DNA from: Vibrio japonicus
GTDB taxonomy: Bacteria; Pseudomonadota; Gammaproteobacteria; Enterobacterales; Vibrionaceae
DNA length: 64,000 bases
Direction of reading: 5' to 3'
NCBI RefSeq assembly: GCF_024582835.1
Contig: NZ_CP102097.1
Location: forward strand, 496,001 to 560,000
A model generated the notes under the pieces. That model saw nothing but the letters and a program-made list of their open reading frames with translations. It searched no databases and was not told the origin of the DNA. The position numbers and the translations under genes are program-made. Positions 25,220 through 35,572 of this stretch are shown piece after piece; positions within the stretch are counted from its first letter, which is position 1; every line of letters begins with the position of its first letter.

Positions 25220-26107
25220 ATGGATTGGCTTCAAAGTGTTCAAAGTTACATTCGCGTGGTTGATGAAGGCAGCTTCAGTGGTGCCGCACGTAAAATGAAC
25301 ACCACCAGCTCAGCCATCAGTAAACGTGTTCACTGGTTAGAGGAACGGATCGGCGTTCAACTGCTAAAGCGAACAACGCGTAGTGTCACACAAACGGAGG
25401 CAGGTGCCCTTTTTTATGAAAGGGTAAAAGTGCAAATGGAAAGCTGGCAATCGATAGTGGATGAAACGCGCTCAGTAAACCAAACACCCGCTGGCTTACT
25501 CAAAATCGGGGCTACACTTGCCGTTGGCTCAAAATTCTTGGTGCGCTACCTGAATGATTTTTTACAAATGTATCCTGATATACGCATTCAGCTCATTACG
25601 ACAACACCAGGTCAACTTCCTGAACTCAGCCTTGATCTCTTTATTAGTCGAGAGCTGGAGCAACTTAACTCTCTCAGCTTCAAAGCCACACCGCTATTTG
25701 AGCACAAAGCAGGTTTTTACGCTTCTCCAGATTACATTGCCCGCTTTGGCGAACCTAAAAACGCCCTAGAACTCAAAAACCACAATGCCCTAATCTGGGG
25801 AGAAAAAACGCAACGTGAAGTTAAACTCTCAAAAGGGACACGAGTGCTACTCACAGGAAACTTTGCCACGACAAACCCGGAAGCGCTGTTTTATGCGGCC
25901 AAAAATGGCATGGGGATATTGATCACCAACGATTTTATGATCAAAGACGAGTTGAACGCGGGATCGTTAAAACGCATCGTTCCTCACCTTACCGCTGACG
26001 AAGCCACCATATACGCGTACTACCCTAAACTCGATTTTCAACACACCCGCACCAAACTGTTTCTCGACTACCTGAAAGAAAGGCTTGCTCAAGAAAACAT
26101 CAATTAA
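25220..26107 (+). CDS. LysR-family transcriptional regulator
   Basis: A 295-residue regulator. Residues ~1-60 hold the winged helix-turn-helix (GSFSGAARKMNTTSSAISKRV). Residues ~90-290 are the periplasmic-binding-protein-like effector domain. The AAGGATAGAGGT site before the ATG is excellent. It resembles the CrgA-type LysR subgroup, in which a neighbouring gene is often the target. Here the nearest gene is a GGDEF/EAL protein in the same direction, and no divergent partner is present. The target and inducer are unknown. Confidence 0.93.
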   Translation: MDWLQSVQSYIRVVDEGSFSGAARKMNTTSSAISKRVHWLEERIGVQLLKRTTRSVTQTEAGALFYERVKVQMESWQSIVDETRSVNQTPAGLLKIGATLAVGSKFLVRYLNDFLQMYPDIRIQLITTTPGQLPELSLDLFISRELEQLNSLSFKATPLFEHKAGFYASPDYIARFGEPKNALELKNHNALIWGEKTQREVKLSKGTRVLLTGNFATTNPEALFYAAKNGMGILITNDFMIKDELNAGSLKRIVPHLTADEATIYAYYPKLDFQHTRTKLFLDYLKERLAQENIN

Positions 26108-26202
26108 TTGAATTCAAAATTTGCCTATCTATGCTACATCATCCATATTTAATTTACTCCTGACTCATTACATTTGGTGTTTATAAAAAATGGGGTCTCT
26201 AT

Positions 26203-28047
26203 ATGGCTAGGAATGCAATCAAAGGATCGTCGATCAACTTAGACGTTATCTACGATACCTTAGGCTTAGATGATGCGTCTCTGTTGGATAAAGTAGCGTT
26301 AGTGTTACACCAGCAATTTGGGTCTATTTGTACCTGTATAGTCGAATTTAATCAGATTGGTACTAGGCTTAAAACATTGTCATATGCTTGCGAAAATCAG
26401 CTCCAGCCGCCTCAAGAGCACTCTATCGAGGAATCCACTCTCTTCAAGATCATCAGAAAAACTGGGAAAAATCATGTCGTTTACAAAAACGGAGTTAAAG
26501 ATACTTTTTCTTCTCCCAGCTTCTTCAAGGATAAAGGAGTAGAAGCTTTTATCGGCATTCCTCTTCGCACGTCTAATGGAGAAGTATTAGGGGTATTACA
26601 ATCTTCTTTTGCACACACACTGGATGATACAGACGAACTTGTTTACTTCCACAATCTGTTTGCTAGGTTAGTCGTTCACTACTTAAGAGAGAAATGGTTT
26701 GCTGACAAATCGCAGATGTTAGTCAGCCAGTTAAGCTTTGAAGTTTCCCACGATAGCCTTACCGGGCTTTTTAATCGAGATTGCTTATCAAACAAACTGG
26801 ACACGCTGACAACAGAAGGCCGTCACTCCTTTACCCTAGCCTATATCGACATTGATAACTTTAAATCCATTAACGACATTTATGGCAATCACATCGGTGA
26901 TCAAGTCATTAAATTCGTCGCGAATGCGGTACAAGACGCTATTACAGAATCTCAGCTCGCATTTCGTATCGCGGGTGATGAATTTGCCTTTATCTCCTTG
27001 TCTGAAGATCCTTTTGAAATATGTAATCGGATCATTGATAAAATCGAGCCTGGCTACCGAGACTTCGCGCATACCATTAAGGTTAAAGTCAGTATCGGTT
27101 TAGCCAGTAACAGCGCGCAGCACCTGACATCTGACGAGATCATCCTCAACGCGAGCTTAGCGCTTAAGGAGTGTAAACGATCTCGCAACCACGATATTCA
27201 GTGCTACGATACGCACTTAAGCGTACAGTATTACCGACGCTCAATGGTCATTGAAGCGCTGAGAAAAGAGCTGACCAAAGATATCGAAGAGAGCAACGTT
27301 TACATCGTCGTCCAACCCATTGTGGGGCGAAACTCACAACAGTGGGATCGATTTGAAGTATTAGCACGCTGGCACAGCAAGAGGCTTGGCGATGTTTCTC
27401 CGCTAGAGTTTATCAGTGCTGCGGAACAGTCCGGACTGATTATCGAGCTAGGCGAGCGTATCCTTAAGCTTGCCTGCCAAGCCAAACAACTATTAGATCA
27501 AGGGCTGGGTTATCCAGTCAAATTGAGTATTAACTGCTCTGCTTGTGAAATACAAAACTCTACTCGTTACCTTAGTAACCTGATCAACACGATTGAAAGT
27601 CATCAATTTAAACCGAGCGATTTTATCATTGAGCTGACAGAAACGGTCTTACTGTCGAAAACGAATGAAGTGAGAAAGACTTTAGATGACTTGAGAGTGC
27701 TAGGATTTTCAATCGCACTCGATGATTTCGGCACTGGCTATTCTAGCCTCAACTACATTCACAGTTATCCAATAGATTACATAAAAGTCGATGCGGCGTT
27801 TATTCGAAATATGGTATCCAATAAAGCGTCTGAAAGAATCGTTTGGTTAATTATACAGCTTGCCAAACAACTCAATGTCGAACTAATTGCTGAAGGTGTC
27901 GAGACGAAACAAGCACTAGACAAACTTTACTCTATGGGGTGTGAGCACATCCAGGGATATTATTTCTCTCGCCCACATACTCCATACGATATGGTGAATC
28001 TGTATAAACTTAACGTAGAGTCTGATTCGAAAGTTTCTCATGGATAG
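26203..28047 (+). CDS. GAF-GGDEF-EAL hybrid c-di-GMP protein
   Basis: A 614-residue soluble protein. Residues ~25-150 form a GAF-like sensor, ~165-330 a GGDEF domain, ~345-595 an EAL domain. The GGDEF signature reads AGDEF (257-261), a single change that many active cyclases tolerate. The EAL signature reads EVLAR (385-389) in place of EALxR; other EAL motifs are intact (ELTETVLL, DDFGTGYSSL, AEGVET, QGYYFSRP), so phosphodiesterase activity remains possible. Which activity dominates cannot be told. There are no membrane segments. Confidence 0.92.
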   Translation: MARNAIKGSSINLDVIYDTLGLDDASLLDKVALVLHQQFGSICTCIVEFNQIGTRLKTLSYACENQLQPPQEHSIEESTLFKIIRKTGKNHVVYKNGVKDTFSSPSFFKDKGVEAFIGIPLRTSNGEVLGVLQSSFAHTLDDTDELVYFHNLFARLVVHYLREKWFADKSQMLVSQLSFEVSHDSLTGLFNRDCLSNKLDTLTTEGRHSFTLAYIDIDNFKSINDIYGNHIGDQVIKFVANAVQDAITESQLAFRIAGDEFAFISLSEDPFEICNRIIDKIEPGYRDFAHTIKVKVSIGLASNSAQHLTSDEIILNASLALKECKRSRNHDIQCYDTHLSVQYYRRSMVIEALRKELTKDIEESNVYIVVQPIVGRNSQQWDRFEVLARWHSKRLGDVSPLEFISAAEQSGLIIELGERILKLACQAKQLLDQGLGYPVKLSINCSACEIQNSTRYLSNLINTIESHQFKPSDFIIELTETVLLSKTNEVRKTLDDLRVLGFSIALDDFGTGYSSLNYIHSYPIDYIKVDAAFIRNMVSNKASERIVWLIIQLAKQLNVELIAEGVETKQALDKLYSMGCEHIQGYYFSRPHTPYDMVNLYKLNVESDSKVSHG

Positions 28048-28119
28048 CACCTCTACTGAATAAGCCGTTGTAGAGGTCACGAGAAAATCTTGAGGGCTGG
28101 TTTTCTTTTTATCTTTAAA

Positions 28120-28134
28120 TGCTAATAATTATCA
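28120..28134. promoter_or_regulatory. candidate Fur box upstream of fumC
   Basis: On the minus strand TGATAATTATTAGCA matches the 7-1-7 Fur consensus with one mismatch. It lies about 80 bases before the fumC start. Confidence 0.55.
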
Positions 28135-28213
28135 TTTATATTTTAGATTGAATTTGCCAATATTCTAAAATTAAACGAATGAAAAGATCAGCGGATTAAC
28201 AAAAGGTACCAAC

Positions 28214-29611
28214 ATGACTCTACCCTCAACTCAACAATACCGCATAGAAAAAGACAGCATGGGCGAAGTGAAAGTCCCTACTGATGCGTTGTATCAAGCT
28301 CAGACACAACGGGCGGTCGATAACTTTCACTTTAGTCGACACACTATGCCCGAGACATTTATTCAGGCTTTAGCGTACATCAAACAAACCGCAGCAATAA
28401 CCAATGCTCAACTAGGCTTATTGGAAGGTGATATTTCCAATGCGATTGCGGATGCGGCACAAACCATTATTGATGGTCAGCACCAAAATCAATTCCCGAT
28501 AGATGTATTTCAGACTGGCTCTGGCACAAGTTCAAACATGAACGCCAATGAGGTCATTGCAACGCTTGCCAGCGAGATTCTAGGTGGCGACGTCAGCCCT
28601 AACGATCACGTCAATATGGGCCAAAGCAGCAATGATGTTGTCCCTTGTGCGATTCAAGTCAGCGCAGCGCTCAGTATCGAAAAGCAGCTACTTCCCGCTC
28701 TAACGCACCTGATATCAACCCTTAAAATCAAACGACTAGAATTGGGGGAGATCGTTAAAACCGGTCGAACGCACCTGATGGATGCCATGCCAGTCACATT
28801 CGACCAAGAATTAGGAGGCTGGCAATACCAAATTGAGCAAGCAAAGCAAGGAATTGAACAGAGCTTAGTCACCGTTAAAGCGCTGGCACAAGGTGGTACA
28901 GCCGTCGGCACAGGCATTAATGTCGATCCGCGATTTCCCCGCATGTTTGCTGATAATTTATCGCAAACCACGAAGTTGAATTTCACGTCCAGCAGCAACT
29001 TTTTCTATAACCTGAGTAGCCAAGATGCCATTGTCGCACTCTCTGGCCAATTAAAAACGGCGGCTGTCGCGTTAATGAAAATGTCGAACGATCTACGATG
29101 GATGAACTCTGGCCCGCTAGCTGGCTTGGGTGAAATAGAACTTCAAGGGTTACAGCCAGGCTCTTCAATCATGCCGGGCAAAGTAAACCCTGTGATTCCA
29201 GAAGCGGCCGCTATGGCGTGTGCTCAAATCATCGGTAATGATACGACCATCACTGTGGCTGGGCAGTCCGGTAACTTTCAACTTAACGTGATGCTGCCCG
29301 TCATTGCGCACAATATTTTAGAGAGCATTGAGCTACTGACGAATAGCTCTGTCGCTCTAGCTGATAAAGCTATCGCTACCTTCACGATTCGAGAAGACAA
29401 CTTACAGCACGCCTTAGCAAGAAACCCAATATTAGTGACGGCGCTCAACCCAGTCATCGGGTATTTAAAAGCCGCTGAGATTGCTAAAAAAGCGTATAAA
29501 GAAGGGCGAGCTATCATAGATGTCGCAGAGCAAGAAACCGATCTGGACAGAGAAACACTAAAACGCCTGTTAGACCCCGCTAAACTGGCGCAAGGTGGGT
29601 TAGCGGAATAA
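28214..29611 (+). CDS. fumC: class II fumarate hydratase
   Basis: A 465-residue, iron-free fumarase of the TCA cycle. The N-terminal region has SMGEVKVPTDALYQAQTQRA and the family signature GSSIMPGKVNP lies near residue 315. FumC replaces iron-sulfur fumarases during iron limitation or oxidative stress. The Fur box upstream fits that role. The AAAGGTACC site before the ATG is acceptable. The gene is alone in its direction, followed by a convergent small gene. Confidence 0.95.
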   Translation: MTLPSTQQYRIEKDSMGEVKVPTDALYQAQTQRAVDNFHFSRHTMPETFIQALAYIKQTAAITNAQLGLLEGDISNAIADAAQTIIDGQHQNQFPIDVFQTGSGTSSNMNANEVIATLASEILGGDVSPNDHVNMGQSSNDVVPCAIQVSAALSIEKQLLPALTHLISTLKIKRLELGEIVKTGRTHLMDAMPVTFDQELGGWQYQIEQAKQGIEQSLVTVKALAQGGTAVGTGINVDPRFPRMFADNLSQTTKLNFTSSSNFFYNLSSQDAIVALSGQLKTAAVALMKMSNDLRWMNSGPLAGLGEIELQGLQPGSSIMPGKVNPVIPEAAAMACAQIIGNDTTITVAGQSGNFQLNVMLPVIAHNILESIELLTNSSVALADKAIATFTIREDNLQHALARNPILVTALNPVIGYLKAAEIAKKAYKEGRAIIDVAEQETDLDRETLKRLLDPAKLAQGGLAE

Positions 29612-29640
29612 CAAAGCACACTCCTTGTGCGACATTCTGG

Positions 29641-29790
29641 TTAGATCCAAGCCAGAGAGAGCAGCAAAAGTGGCACAGCAATCACTGATGCCATTTTTGC
29701 TAGCGATGCCATTTCACGCAAAATCACGTCACGTTTTGGCGACAGAGCGACTTCAGCAGATTGCACCACATTAGCTTGGTTCGCGTTCAT
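29641..29790 (-). CDS. 49-residue small membrane protein, unknown
   Basis: A short open frame with a strong GAGGA site six bases before the ATG. It starts MNANQANVVQSAEVALSP and ends in a hydrophobic run of about 20 residues (residues ~27-49, ending LLLSLAWI), so it should be a single-pass membrane protein. The first half has an amphipathic, basic middle (KRDVILREM). I do not recognise it. It is convergent with fumC. Confidence 0.6.
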   Translation of the reverse strand: MNANQANVVQSAEVALSPKRDVILREMASLAKMASVIAVPLLLLSLAWI

Positions 29791-30315
29791 TCAATTTCCT
29801 CATAAGTAAAACCAAAATTTCAGGACGCCAAGTCTAAGCGTTTATCCAACAAATCGAAAGAAACAACCTCAAAATAAGGTGGCCATTTAAAGTTAAATAA
29901 ATTGGTCGAAAGGCTCGCGATAAATGAATAAGGAGTGAATAGAAAAACAAAAACGAGCGTTTAGTAAAATTAAACGCCAAGGTGATGGTTTACAAAAGTT
30001 AAACATCAAGTCATTGATTATTAGTTAGTTTTTACCTTATCCATACATCACGACATCCTAAAAATTTAGTGTAGTTAAAAGCTAAAAAAGCTCTATACTT
30101 TGTAACATGCATTTTCAAGCACTTTTACAATTCATTATCAAGCTTCCACCATCGATCACATATGTAACAAAGCAAAGTGCGCCACTATTAACAATTGTGA
30201 TACTTATTACGCCGCAGTTAACGTGGTGATTAACATTGGTCACCATTAAACCTACAAATACAAAAATAAATAACTACATAAAGTGATTGTCAATCGACCA
30301 GGAGATTAGCCTAAC
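29791..30315. other. 525-base intergenic region
   Basis: AT-rich DNA between the small membrane protein and the YkvI-like permease. It has one hairpin GCGTTTA/TAAACGC near 29957-29977. No further gene, RNA or clear operator is seen. Confidence 0.4.
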
Positions 30316-31398
30316 ATGTGGAACATTCTTAAAATCGCGAGCGCGTTTATTGGAATTATCGTCGGAGCTGGGTTTGCATCCGGACAAGAAGTGTTGCAAT
30401 ACTTCACAAGCTTTGGCCTCTGGGGCACTGCAGCAGCCGTTGTCGCTACAGCAATGTTTGCATACCTAGGCATGATGCTAACTATGCTAGGTTCTCAAAC
30501 AAAAACGATGTCGCACAAAAAAGTCATCTACCAAATTAGCGGTCGTTGGGTTGGTGTCATCGTCGATTATGTCATCATCTTTACGTTGTTTGGTGTAGGT
30601 GTCGTGATGATCGCGGGAGCGGGCTCGCTTCTAAACCAGCAATTTGACTTACCAGCGTACGCCGGTAGCATTATTCTTACTGTACTGATCGGTCTGACGG
30701 CGATGATGAATGTTAATCGCGTTGTCGCAGTAATTGGCAGTATTACACCATTTTTGATCGTCGCTCTCGTTGTGATTTGTGCTTACAGCATTATCACAAT
30801 GGATCAATCTTTTGACTCACTAGCGCCAATTGCAGAAAGTGTAGAGTCTACACTTCCACACTGGTTTGTTTCCGCTATTAACTATGTTTCTTTCAACCTT
30901 GCGGTTGGTGCTGCTATGGCGCTGGTCATGGGCGGTGCAGAAACAAATCCAAAAGTTGCAAAACTTGGTGGTCTACTAGGCGGCGCTGGTGTAGGTGTCT
31001 TGATTATTCTTAGCCACTTAGCCCTATTCTCAAAAATTGAAGTCGTTGCAAACTACCCAATGCCACTGCTAAAAATCATCGACATGATTTCACCAGCACT
31101 ATCGACCTTCATGACGTTCATTCTGTTTGGTATGATCTTCAATACTGCAGTCAGCATGTTCTACGCATTTGCAGCGCGCTTTGTGCCAATGAAAACACCA
31201 AAAGCAAACAAATTCATCTTCGCTACTCTGGCTGTAGGTTTCGTTGCTAGCTTTGCAGGATTCACTCAGTTGGTTGCGGTCTTCTACCCACTTATCGGTT
31301 ATTTAGGACTATTCCTGGTTGGAGCACTTATCTACGCACCATTCAAACTGAAAAAAGACTCAGCCAAGCTTCAGCGTCCTGCTTTCGCTACTGAATAA
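30316..31398 (+). CDS. YkvI-family membrane protein (APC/LeuT-like permease)
   Basis: A 360-residue permease with ~10 membrane helices. The first helix carries IVGAGFASGQEV, an unwound-helix motif found in LeuT-fold amino-acid permeases and in Bacillus YkvI. SFNLAVGAAMALVMGGAE marks the matching helix later. It probably moves an amino acid or related solute; the substrate is unknown. A GGAGATTAG site precedes the ATG. A clean terminator follows the gene. Confidence 0.85.
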   Translation: MWNILKIASAFIGIIVGAGFASGQEVLQYFTSFGLWGTAAAVVATAMFAYLGMMLTMLGSQTKTMSHKKVIYQISGRWVGVIVDYVIIFTLFGVGVVMIAGAGSLLNQQFDLPAYAGSIILTVLIGLTAMMNVNRVVAVIGSITPFLIVALVVICAYSIITMDQSFDSLAPIAESVESTLPHWFVSAINYVSFNLAVGAAMALVMGGAETNPKVAKLGGLLGGAGVGVLIILSHLALFSKIEVVANYPMPLLKIIDMISPALSTFMTFILFGMIFNTAVSMFYAFAARFVPMKTPKANKFIFATLAVGFVASFAGFTQLVAVFYPLIGYLGLFLVGALIYAPFKLKKDSAKLQRPAFATE

Positions 31399-31452
31399 TC
31401 CAGATTACTGATAGCGTAACTAGCGCTCACTAAGAGACAAATTGTATAAATT

Positions 31453-31482
31453 AAGCCGCTGAGAGTTCAGCGGCTTTTTTCG
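31453..31482 (+). terminator. rho-independent terminator
   Basis: A 10-bp stem AAGCCGCTGA/TCAGCGGCTT with a 4-base loop and TTTTTT tail. The rest of the gap 31399-31704 is AT-rich, with nothing else evident. Confidence 0.9.
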
Positions 31483-31704
31483 ATAAAAGCTTTCATCAAT
31501 GCGGTGAAATCTTCAAACTTTTCAATCACCCTCTCATCATTACGCCTAATTCTGCAATGACATGACTGTCTTCTTCTATATAGGTTAATTACTATTAATC
31601 ATATAAAATCAATATCTAAGTTAACTACACCATTTCGTAAACGCTATTTCACTTAGATACAAAGTAATTCACGAACTCGAATCATTTTAAAAAAGTAGGT
31701 ATTT

Positions 31705-33141
31705 ATGAATCAGGCGAGTCTGTTGGTCAACGAAACAAGTTTTCAATTGGAGCATTGCTTGCAAGCTCAAAAATATGAATTTAACAACTCAGGCCAAGAG
31801 TCTTACCAGGAGCGAAAAGAACATCTAACCAACCTAAAAAAAATGATAAACGACAATCGTGAATCGTTAATCAAGGCCATTCAGGCGGATTATGGTCATC
31901 GCTCCTATCATGAAACGCTGATAGCAGAAATCATTCCAGTGACTGACGATATTACTTTTAATATTAAACACTTAAAAAAATGGATGAAGCCTCAGAGCAG
32001 AAAAATCGACCAAGTTTTATATACGGGAGCAAAAAATAAAGTCATCCCTCAAGCCGTCGGTGTGGTCGGAATTATTACGCCCTGGAACTTTCCGCTCAAC
32101 TTGAGTTTCTCTGTGATATCCGCAGCCTTTGCAGCGGGTAACCGCGCCATGGTGAAAATGTCAGAAAACTCCATTCAATTAACCCGACTACTGAATCAAA
32201 TTTCACCTAAATATTTTTCATCAGATAAATTAGCCTTCTTTGAAGAAACAGGGGGCGTGGGTATCGAGTTTTCTAAACTCCCCTTTGATCACCTATTTTT
32301 TACAGGTTCTGGTGAAACGGGTAGAAAAGTGATGGCCGCTGCTTCTGTGAATCTCACTCCTGTCAGTTTAGAGCTGGGAGGAAAATCGCCCGCTATTATT
32401 GCGCCTGATTTCCCGATGGAAAAAGCGGTAGAGCGCATTATGTACGTCAAACAGTTCAACGCCGGTCAAATATGCGTTAACGTCGATTACGCGTTTGTAC
32501 CAGAGAACAAGCGAAATGAATTTGTTTCCGATGCGAAAGCGTGGGTTAAAAAGCATTGTCCCGATATCAACAGCCAAGACTATACGTCAATCATCGACGA
32601 TACATCTTTCCAACGTTTATTGGACACGGTTGAAGATGCACAAAATAAGGGGGCTGAAGTCATTAACCTAAGTGAACAGGACCCTGATTCAGATAGCAGA
32701 AAATTTCCGCTTATGTTGATTATCAACCCAAATGAAGACGCGATCATCAGCCAACGCGAGACCTTCGGGCCGATTTTGATGGTAAATACGTATCAGGACA
32801 GTGAACAAGTCATCGACTACGTGATTCAAAGAGACCGCCCATTGGCCATGTATCCGTTTACCAATGACAAACAACTGGCAGACTTTTACATTGAACGCCT
32901 ATTGTCAGGAGGCGTTTGTGTAAACGACGCACTGTTCCACGTTGCACAGCACGATATGCCATTTGGAGGCATTGGGGCAAGCGGTATGGGGCATTACCAT
33001 GGCTACGAAGGCTTTTTAACCTTTTCTAAACTTCGCCCTGTGTTTTACCGTGGTCGTTTCTCGAGTATGAAATACTTTATGCCGCCTTATACCCGTTTGA
33101 CAGACAAAGCATTAAAGTTCGTTGCCAAGCTAAAGTCTTAA
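31705..33141 (+). CDS. aldehyde dehydrogenase (coniferyl-aldehyde-dehydrogenase type)
   Basis: A 478-residue NAD(P)-dependent aldehyde dehydrogenase. The catalytic Cys lies in FNAGQICVNVDY (~residue 255), the general base Glu in LELGGKSP (~residue 222), and the cofactor site in GVVGIITPWNFPLN. The membrane-like C-terminal segment and the N-terminal layout match the coniferyl aldehyde dehydrogenase subgroup, which acts on bulky aromatic or long-chain aldehydes. The real substrate is not shown. There is no operon partner. A terminator follows. Confidence 0.92.
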   Translation: MNQASLLVNETSFQLEHCLQAQKYEFNNSGQESYQERKEHLTNLKKMINDNRESLIKAIQADYGHRSYHETLIAEIIPVTDDITFNIKHLKKWMKPQSRKIDQVLYTGAKNKVIPQAVGVVGIITPWNFPLNLSFSVISAAFAAGNRAMVKMSENSIQLTRLLNQISPKYFSSDKLAFFEETGGVGIEFSKLPFDHLFFTGSGETGRKVMAAASVNLTPVSLELGGKSPAIIAPDFPMEKAVERIMYVKQFNAGQICVNVDYAFVPENKRNEFVSDAKAWVKKHCPDINSQDYTSIIDDTSFQRLLDTVEDAQNKGAEVINLSEQDPDSDSRKFPLMLIINPNEDAIISQRETFGPILMVNTYQDSEQVIDYVIQRDRPLAMYPFTNDKQLADFYIERLLSGGVCVNDALFHVAQHDMPFGGIGASGMGHYHGYEGFLTFSKLRPVFYRGRFSSMKYFMPPYTRLTDKALKFVAKLKS

Positions 33142-33203
33142 TACCAAGTAGAGTCAACGCGATTTCTCAACATATGTTGACTATTTATTGAAAAATCGCG
33201 AAA

Positions 33204-33233
33204 AAAAGCCCGCTGATTGTTCAGCGGGCTTTT
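33204..33233 (+). terminator. bidirectional rho-independent terminator
   Basis: The 13-base arms AAAAGCCCGCTGA/TCAGCGGGCTTTT with a 4-base loop lie between the convergent aldehyde dehydrogenase and chemoreceptor genes. Confidence 0.9.
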
Positions 33234-33247
33234 AAAACGGGAAACGA

Positions 33248-35203
33248 TCACGACACTTTAAATTGCGATACAAGTTGACCTAAATCTTCAGCAAGGCGCG
33301 CAATTTCTGCACTCGAACTGCTTGTCTGATTAGAAGCAACGGCGTTTTCCTCCGCAACACGCTTAACATTCACCACATTTTTATTAATTTCTTCCGCCAC
33401 CGAGCTTTGCTGCTCAGAAGCACTGGCAATTTGCATGTTCATGTCGTTGATAACGCCTATTGCACGAGTGATCGCATCAAGAGCATCATTGGCTTTTATC
33501 GCTTGCTCAACACAATTGTCGGCTTGATTTCGTCCTTGTTTCATTGCTTCTACCGTCGTTTTCGTACCGACTTGAAGCTGCTCTATGATCGCTTGAATTT
33601 CAGACGTTGATCCTTGCGTCCTTTCAGCTAAAGAACGTACTTCATCAGCAACAACGGCAAAACCTCTTCCTTGCTCGCCTGCCCTCGCGGCTTCTATTGC
33701 TGCGTTCAGCGCAAGTAAATTAGTCTGCTCTGCGATCCCTCTTATTACTTCCAGAATATTACTGATGTTAAGGACTTCTTGTTGTACCTCATTCAACTTT
33801 TCAGAGGAGTCGTTCACACTGTCCGACAAAGAGTTAATTGAACTGATGGTCTGCTGAACAACGGCTGCACCTAAACTTGCTTCTTGATCGGCTTGGTTCG
33901 CTGCATCAGAGGCTTTGGCTGCATTATCCGCGACTTCACTCACTGTGGCCGCCATTTCGTTCATTGCAGTCGCCACCATTTCGGTTTCCGTTTCCTGCAA
34001 ATTAATTCCCTTGGATGTCTGCTCCGTGACCACAGCCAACTCCTGAGAAGCGGATGCCAGCTCAGCACTCGCGGAAGAGATAGTAGAGACCATCTGCTTG
34101 AGATGATTCGCGGTATTTTGTACGGCTTCCAAAAGCTTCCCTGTCTCATCTTTACTCGTTAAGCCAACATGGATCGTCAAATCACCTTTAGCAAGTTGAT
34201 TCGCCGCATCGACCGCTTTTTGGATCGGCTTGGTGATCGTAGTCGTTAGCAAATAAGCCGCGAGCACACCTAACACAATAGCAATGACAGACAAAATAAT
34301 GGTAAGCGTCACACTTCTATCCGTGTTTTCCTTAAGTACAGGGCCAAGGGCATCTTGGTCTTGCATTACGGACAATTTCACGCGCTCTGCACTTTCTGCC
34401 ACATGAGGGCCAAGGACATCTAATGTGTTGTGAACAATGTTGTCACTTTCCACGATAAGGTTGCGAATCTCGTTCATCGCTAAAAGATAATCATCATGTG
34501 ATTGCACGAACTCAGTAAGTAAGCTTCTGCGTTTTGGGTTCTGTAACAGGGTATCGACTTCTTTTAGCTCAGGTTTAAGTAGGACATCCATGTTTTCAAC
34601 CGCCAACTCAAAGTCCTCTTGTAAACTCGTATCAAGAAACTTGACGACAAACAAACGACCAACCAGCATTTTCTCCAGAACATTCGCCGCTTGATAAGCC
34701 GCTTCAACATCCCCATCCTGATACGCTGACGCCATGATTTTATGAATAGCCGCCAACATTTTTTCGCCATTAGGTACTAAGCGAGTTGTCTCTAGCGTAT
34801 TTCGCTGATCGGTTAGAGCCACCACTTTATCAAACGCGCTTTTATAAGTACTAATGTCCTTATCAATCTCTGCGATTAGTGATGCTCGCTCTGGCTTTTG
34901 GATCTCTCGTTTGGCGTCATTGAGAAACTCCTGCATAGCGGTGGCGTAATCATTGTACTGCTGTATGTCACCGTCGCTGTTAGTGATCAAATAATCTTTG
35001 ACGTTCATGCGCAGCATCAGCATTTGAGTCTGCAATCTGCCAGAGAGGTTAGAATCCCGCGCTAACTCTCGATACTCCGTGATACCATCATCTGCTTTTT
35101 GTAGAGCATATATTCCTACCCCTAAAACGAGCGAAAGCAGGGCTAAAACGGCGCCGAAGCCCAACCCAATTTTAGCGCCCAACCTAAGATTCTTTAACAT
35201 CAT
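33248..35203 (-). CDS. methyl-accepting chemotaxis protein with HBM sensor domain
   Basis: A 651-residue chemoreceptor. A membrane helix at ~10-30 is followed by a long all-helical periplasmic region (~40-290), the helical bimodular (HBM) type that binds organic acids in other bacteria. A second membrane helix (~300-320) leads to HAMP and a signalling coiled coil with the conserved tip [17 protein letters not shown]. There is no CheR pentapeptide. GGGATAA precedes the ATG at 35203; an upstream GTG adds one residue. The ligand is unknown. Confidence 0.93.
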   Translation of the reverse strand: MMLKNLRLGAKIGLGFGAVLALLSLVLGVGIYALQKADDGITEYRELARDSNLSGRLQTQMLMLRMNVKDYLITNSDGDIQQYNDYATAMQEFLNDAKREIQKPERASLIAEIDKDISTYKSAFDKVVALTDQRNTLETTRLVPNGEKMLAAIHKIMASAYQDGDVEAAYQAANVLEKMLVGRLFVVKFLDTSLQEDFELAVENMDVLLKPELKEVDTLLQNPKRRSLLTEFVQSHDDYLLAMNEIRNLIVESDNIVHNTLDVLGPHVAESAERVKLSVMQDQDALGPVLKENTDRSVTLTIILSVIAIVLGVLAAYLLTTTITKPIQKAVDAANQLAKGDLTIHVGLTSKDETGKLLEAVQNTANHLKQMVSTISSASAELASASQELAVVTEQTSKGINLQETETEMVATAMNEMAATVSEVADNAAKASDAANQADQEASLGAAVVQQTISSINSLSDSVNDSSEKLNEVQQEVLNISNILEVIRGIAEQTNLLALNAAIEAARAGEQGRGFAVVADEVRSLAERTQGSTSEIQAIIEQLQVGTKTTVEAMKQGRNQADNCVEQAIKANDALDAITRAIGVINDMNMQIASASEQQSSVAEEINKNVVNVKRVAEENAVASNQTSSSSAEIARLAEDLGQLVSQFKVS

Positions 35204-35489
35204 CACTTATCCCCGTCCCTGACATCAAAATGCAACCAATAGTATATGCGCGATGTCTAAGTCGTTATGATAACTTCGTTGCATAATTAAACGGTTTTTA
35301 ATCTGAAAATAGAATCTGATTGGATGGCTCTCGCGATAGCATCCACTCCATAATCGGACACAACGGTTTGGAAGATCATGAATAAAGAAAACAGACTGGA
35401 TTACAAACACGATAATGTTTGGTGTACGGGCTAGATAATTAAAAGAGAACTTTTATAACGTGCGCCTTAGGCTTGTACACAGAAACGAA

Positions 35490-35519
35490 AAAAGCCCACT
35501 GATTACTCAGTGGACTTTT
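35490..35519 (-). terminator. rho-independent terminator behind the tRNA remnant
   Basis: AAAAGCCCACTGA/TCAGTGGACTTTT (one mismatch) with a 4-base loop. Its position relative to the tRNA fragment mirrors the terminator of the intact tRNA-Ser at 41282. Confidence 0.8.
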
Positions 35520-35520
35520 C

Positions 35521-35540
35521 GAATGTGGCGGAGAGATAGG
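35521..35540 (-). repeat. 3' fragment of tRNA-Ser (candidate attachment-site duplicate)
   Basis: Twenty bases, GAATGTGGCGGAGAGATAGG on the plus strand, are identical to 41313-41332. They cover the CCA end, acceptor stem and start of the T-arm of the intact tRNA-Ser. The rest of the tRNA is absent here. Confidence 0.8.
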
Positions 35541-35572
35541 TATTAGTCCCAAAATCAGATATTAAAGGCAGT

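Larger units (their letters stand above)
35204..35572. other. 369-base region with tRNA remnant
   Basis: It holds the chemoreceptor promoter, a hairpin terminator and the 3' fragment of a tRNA-Ser gene, each listed separately. No open frame is credible. Confidence 0.4.
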
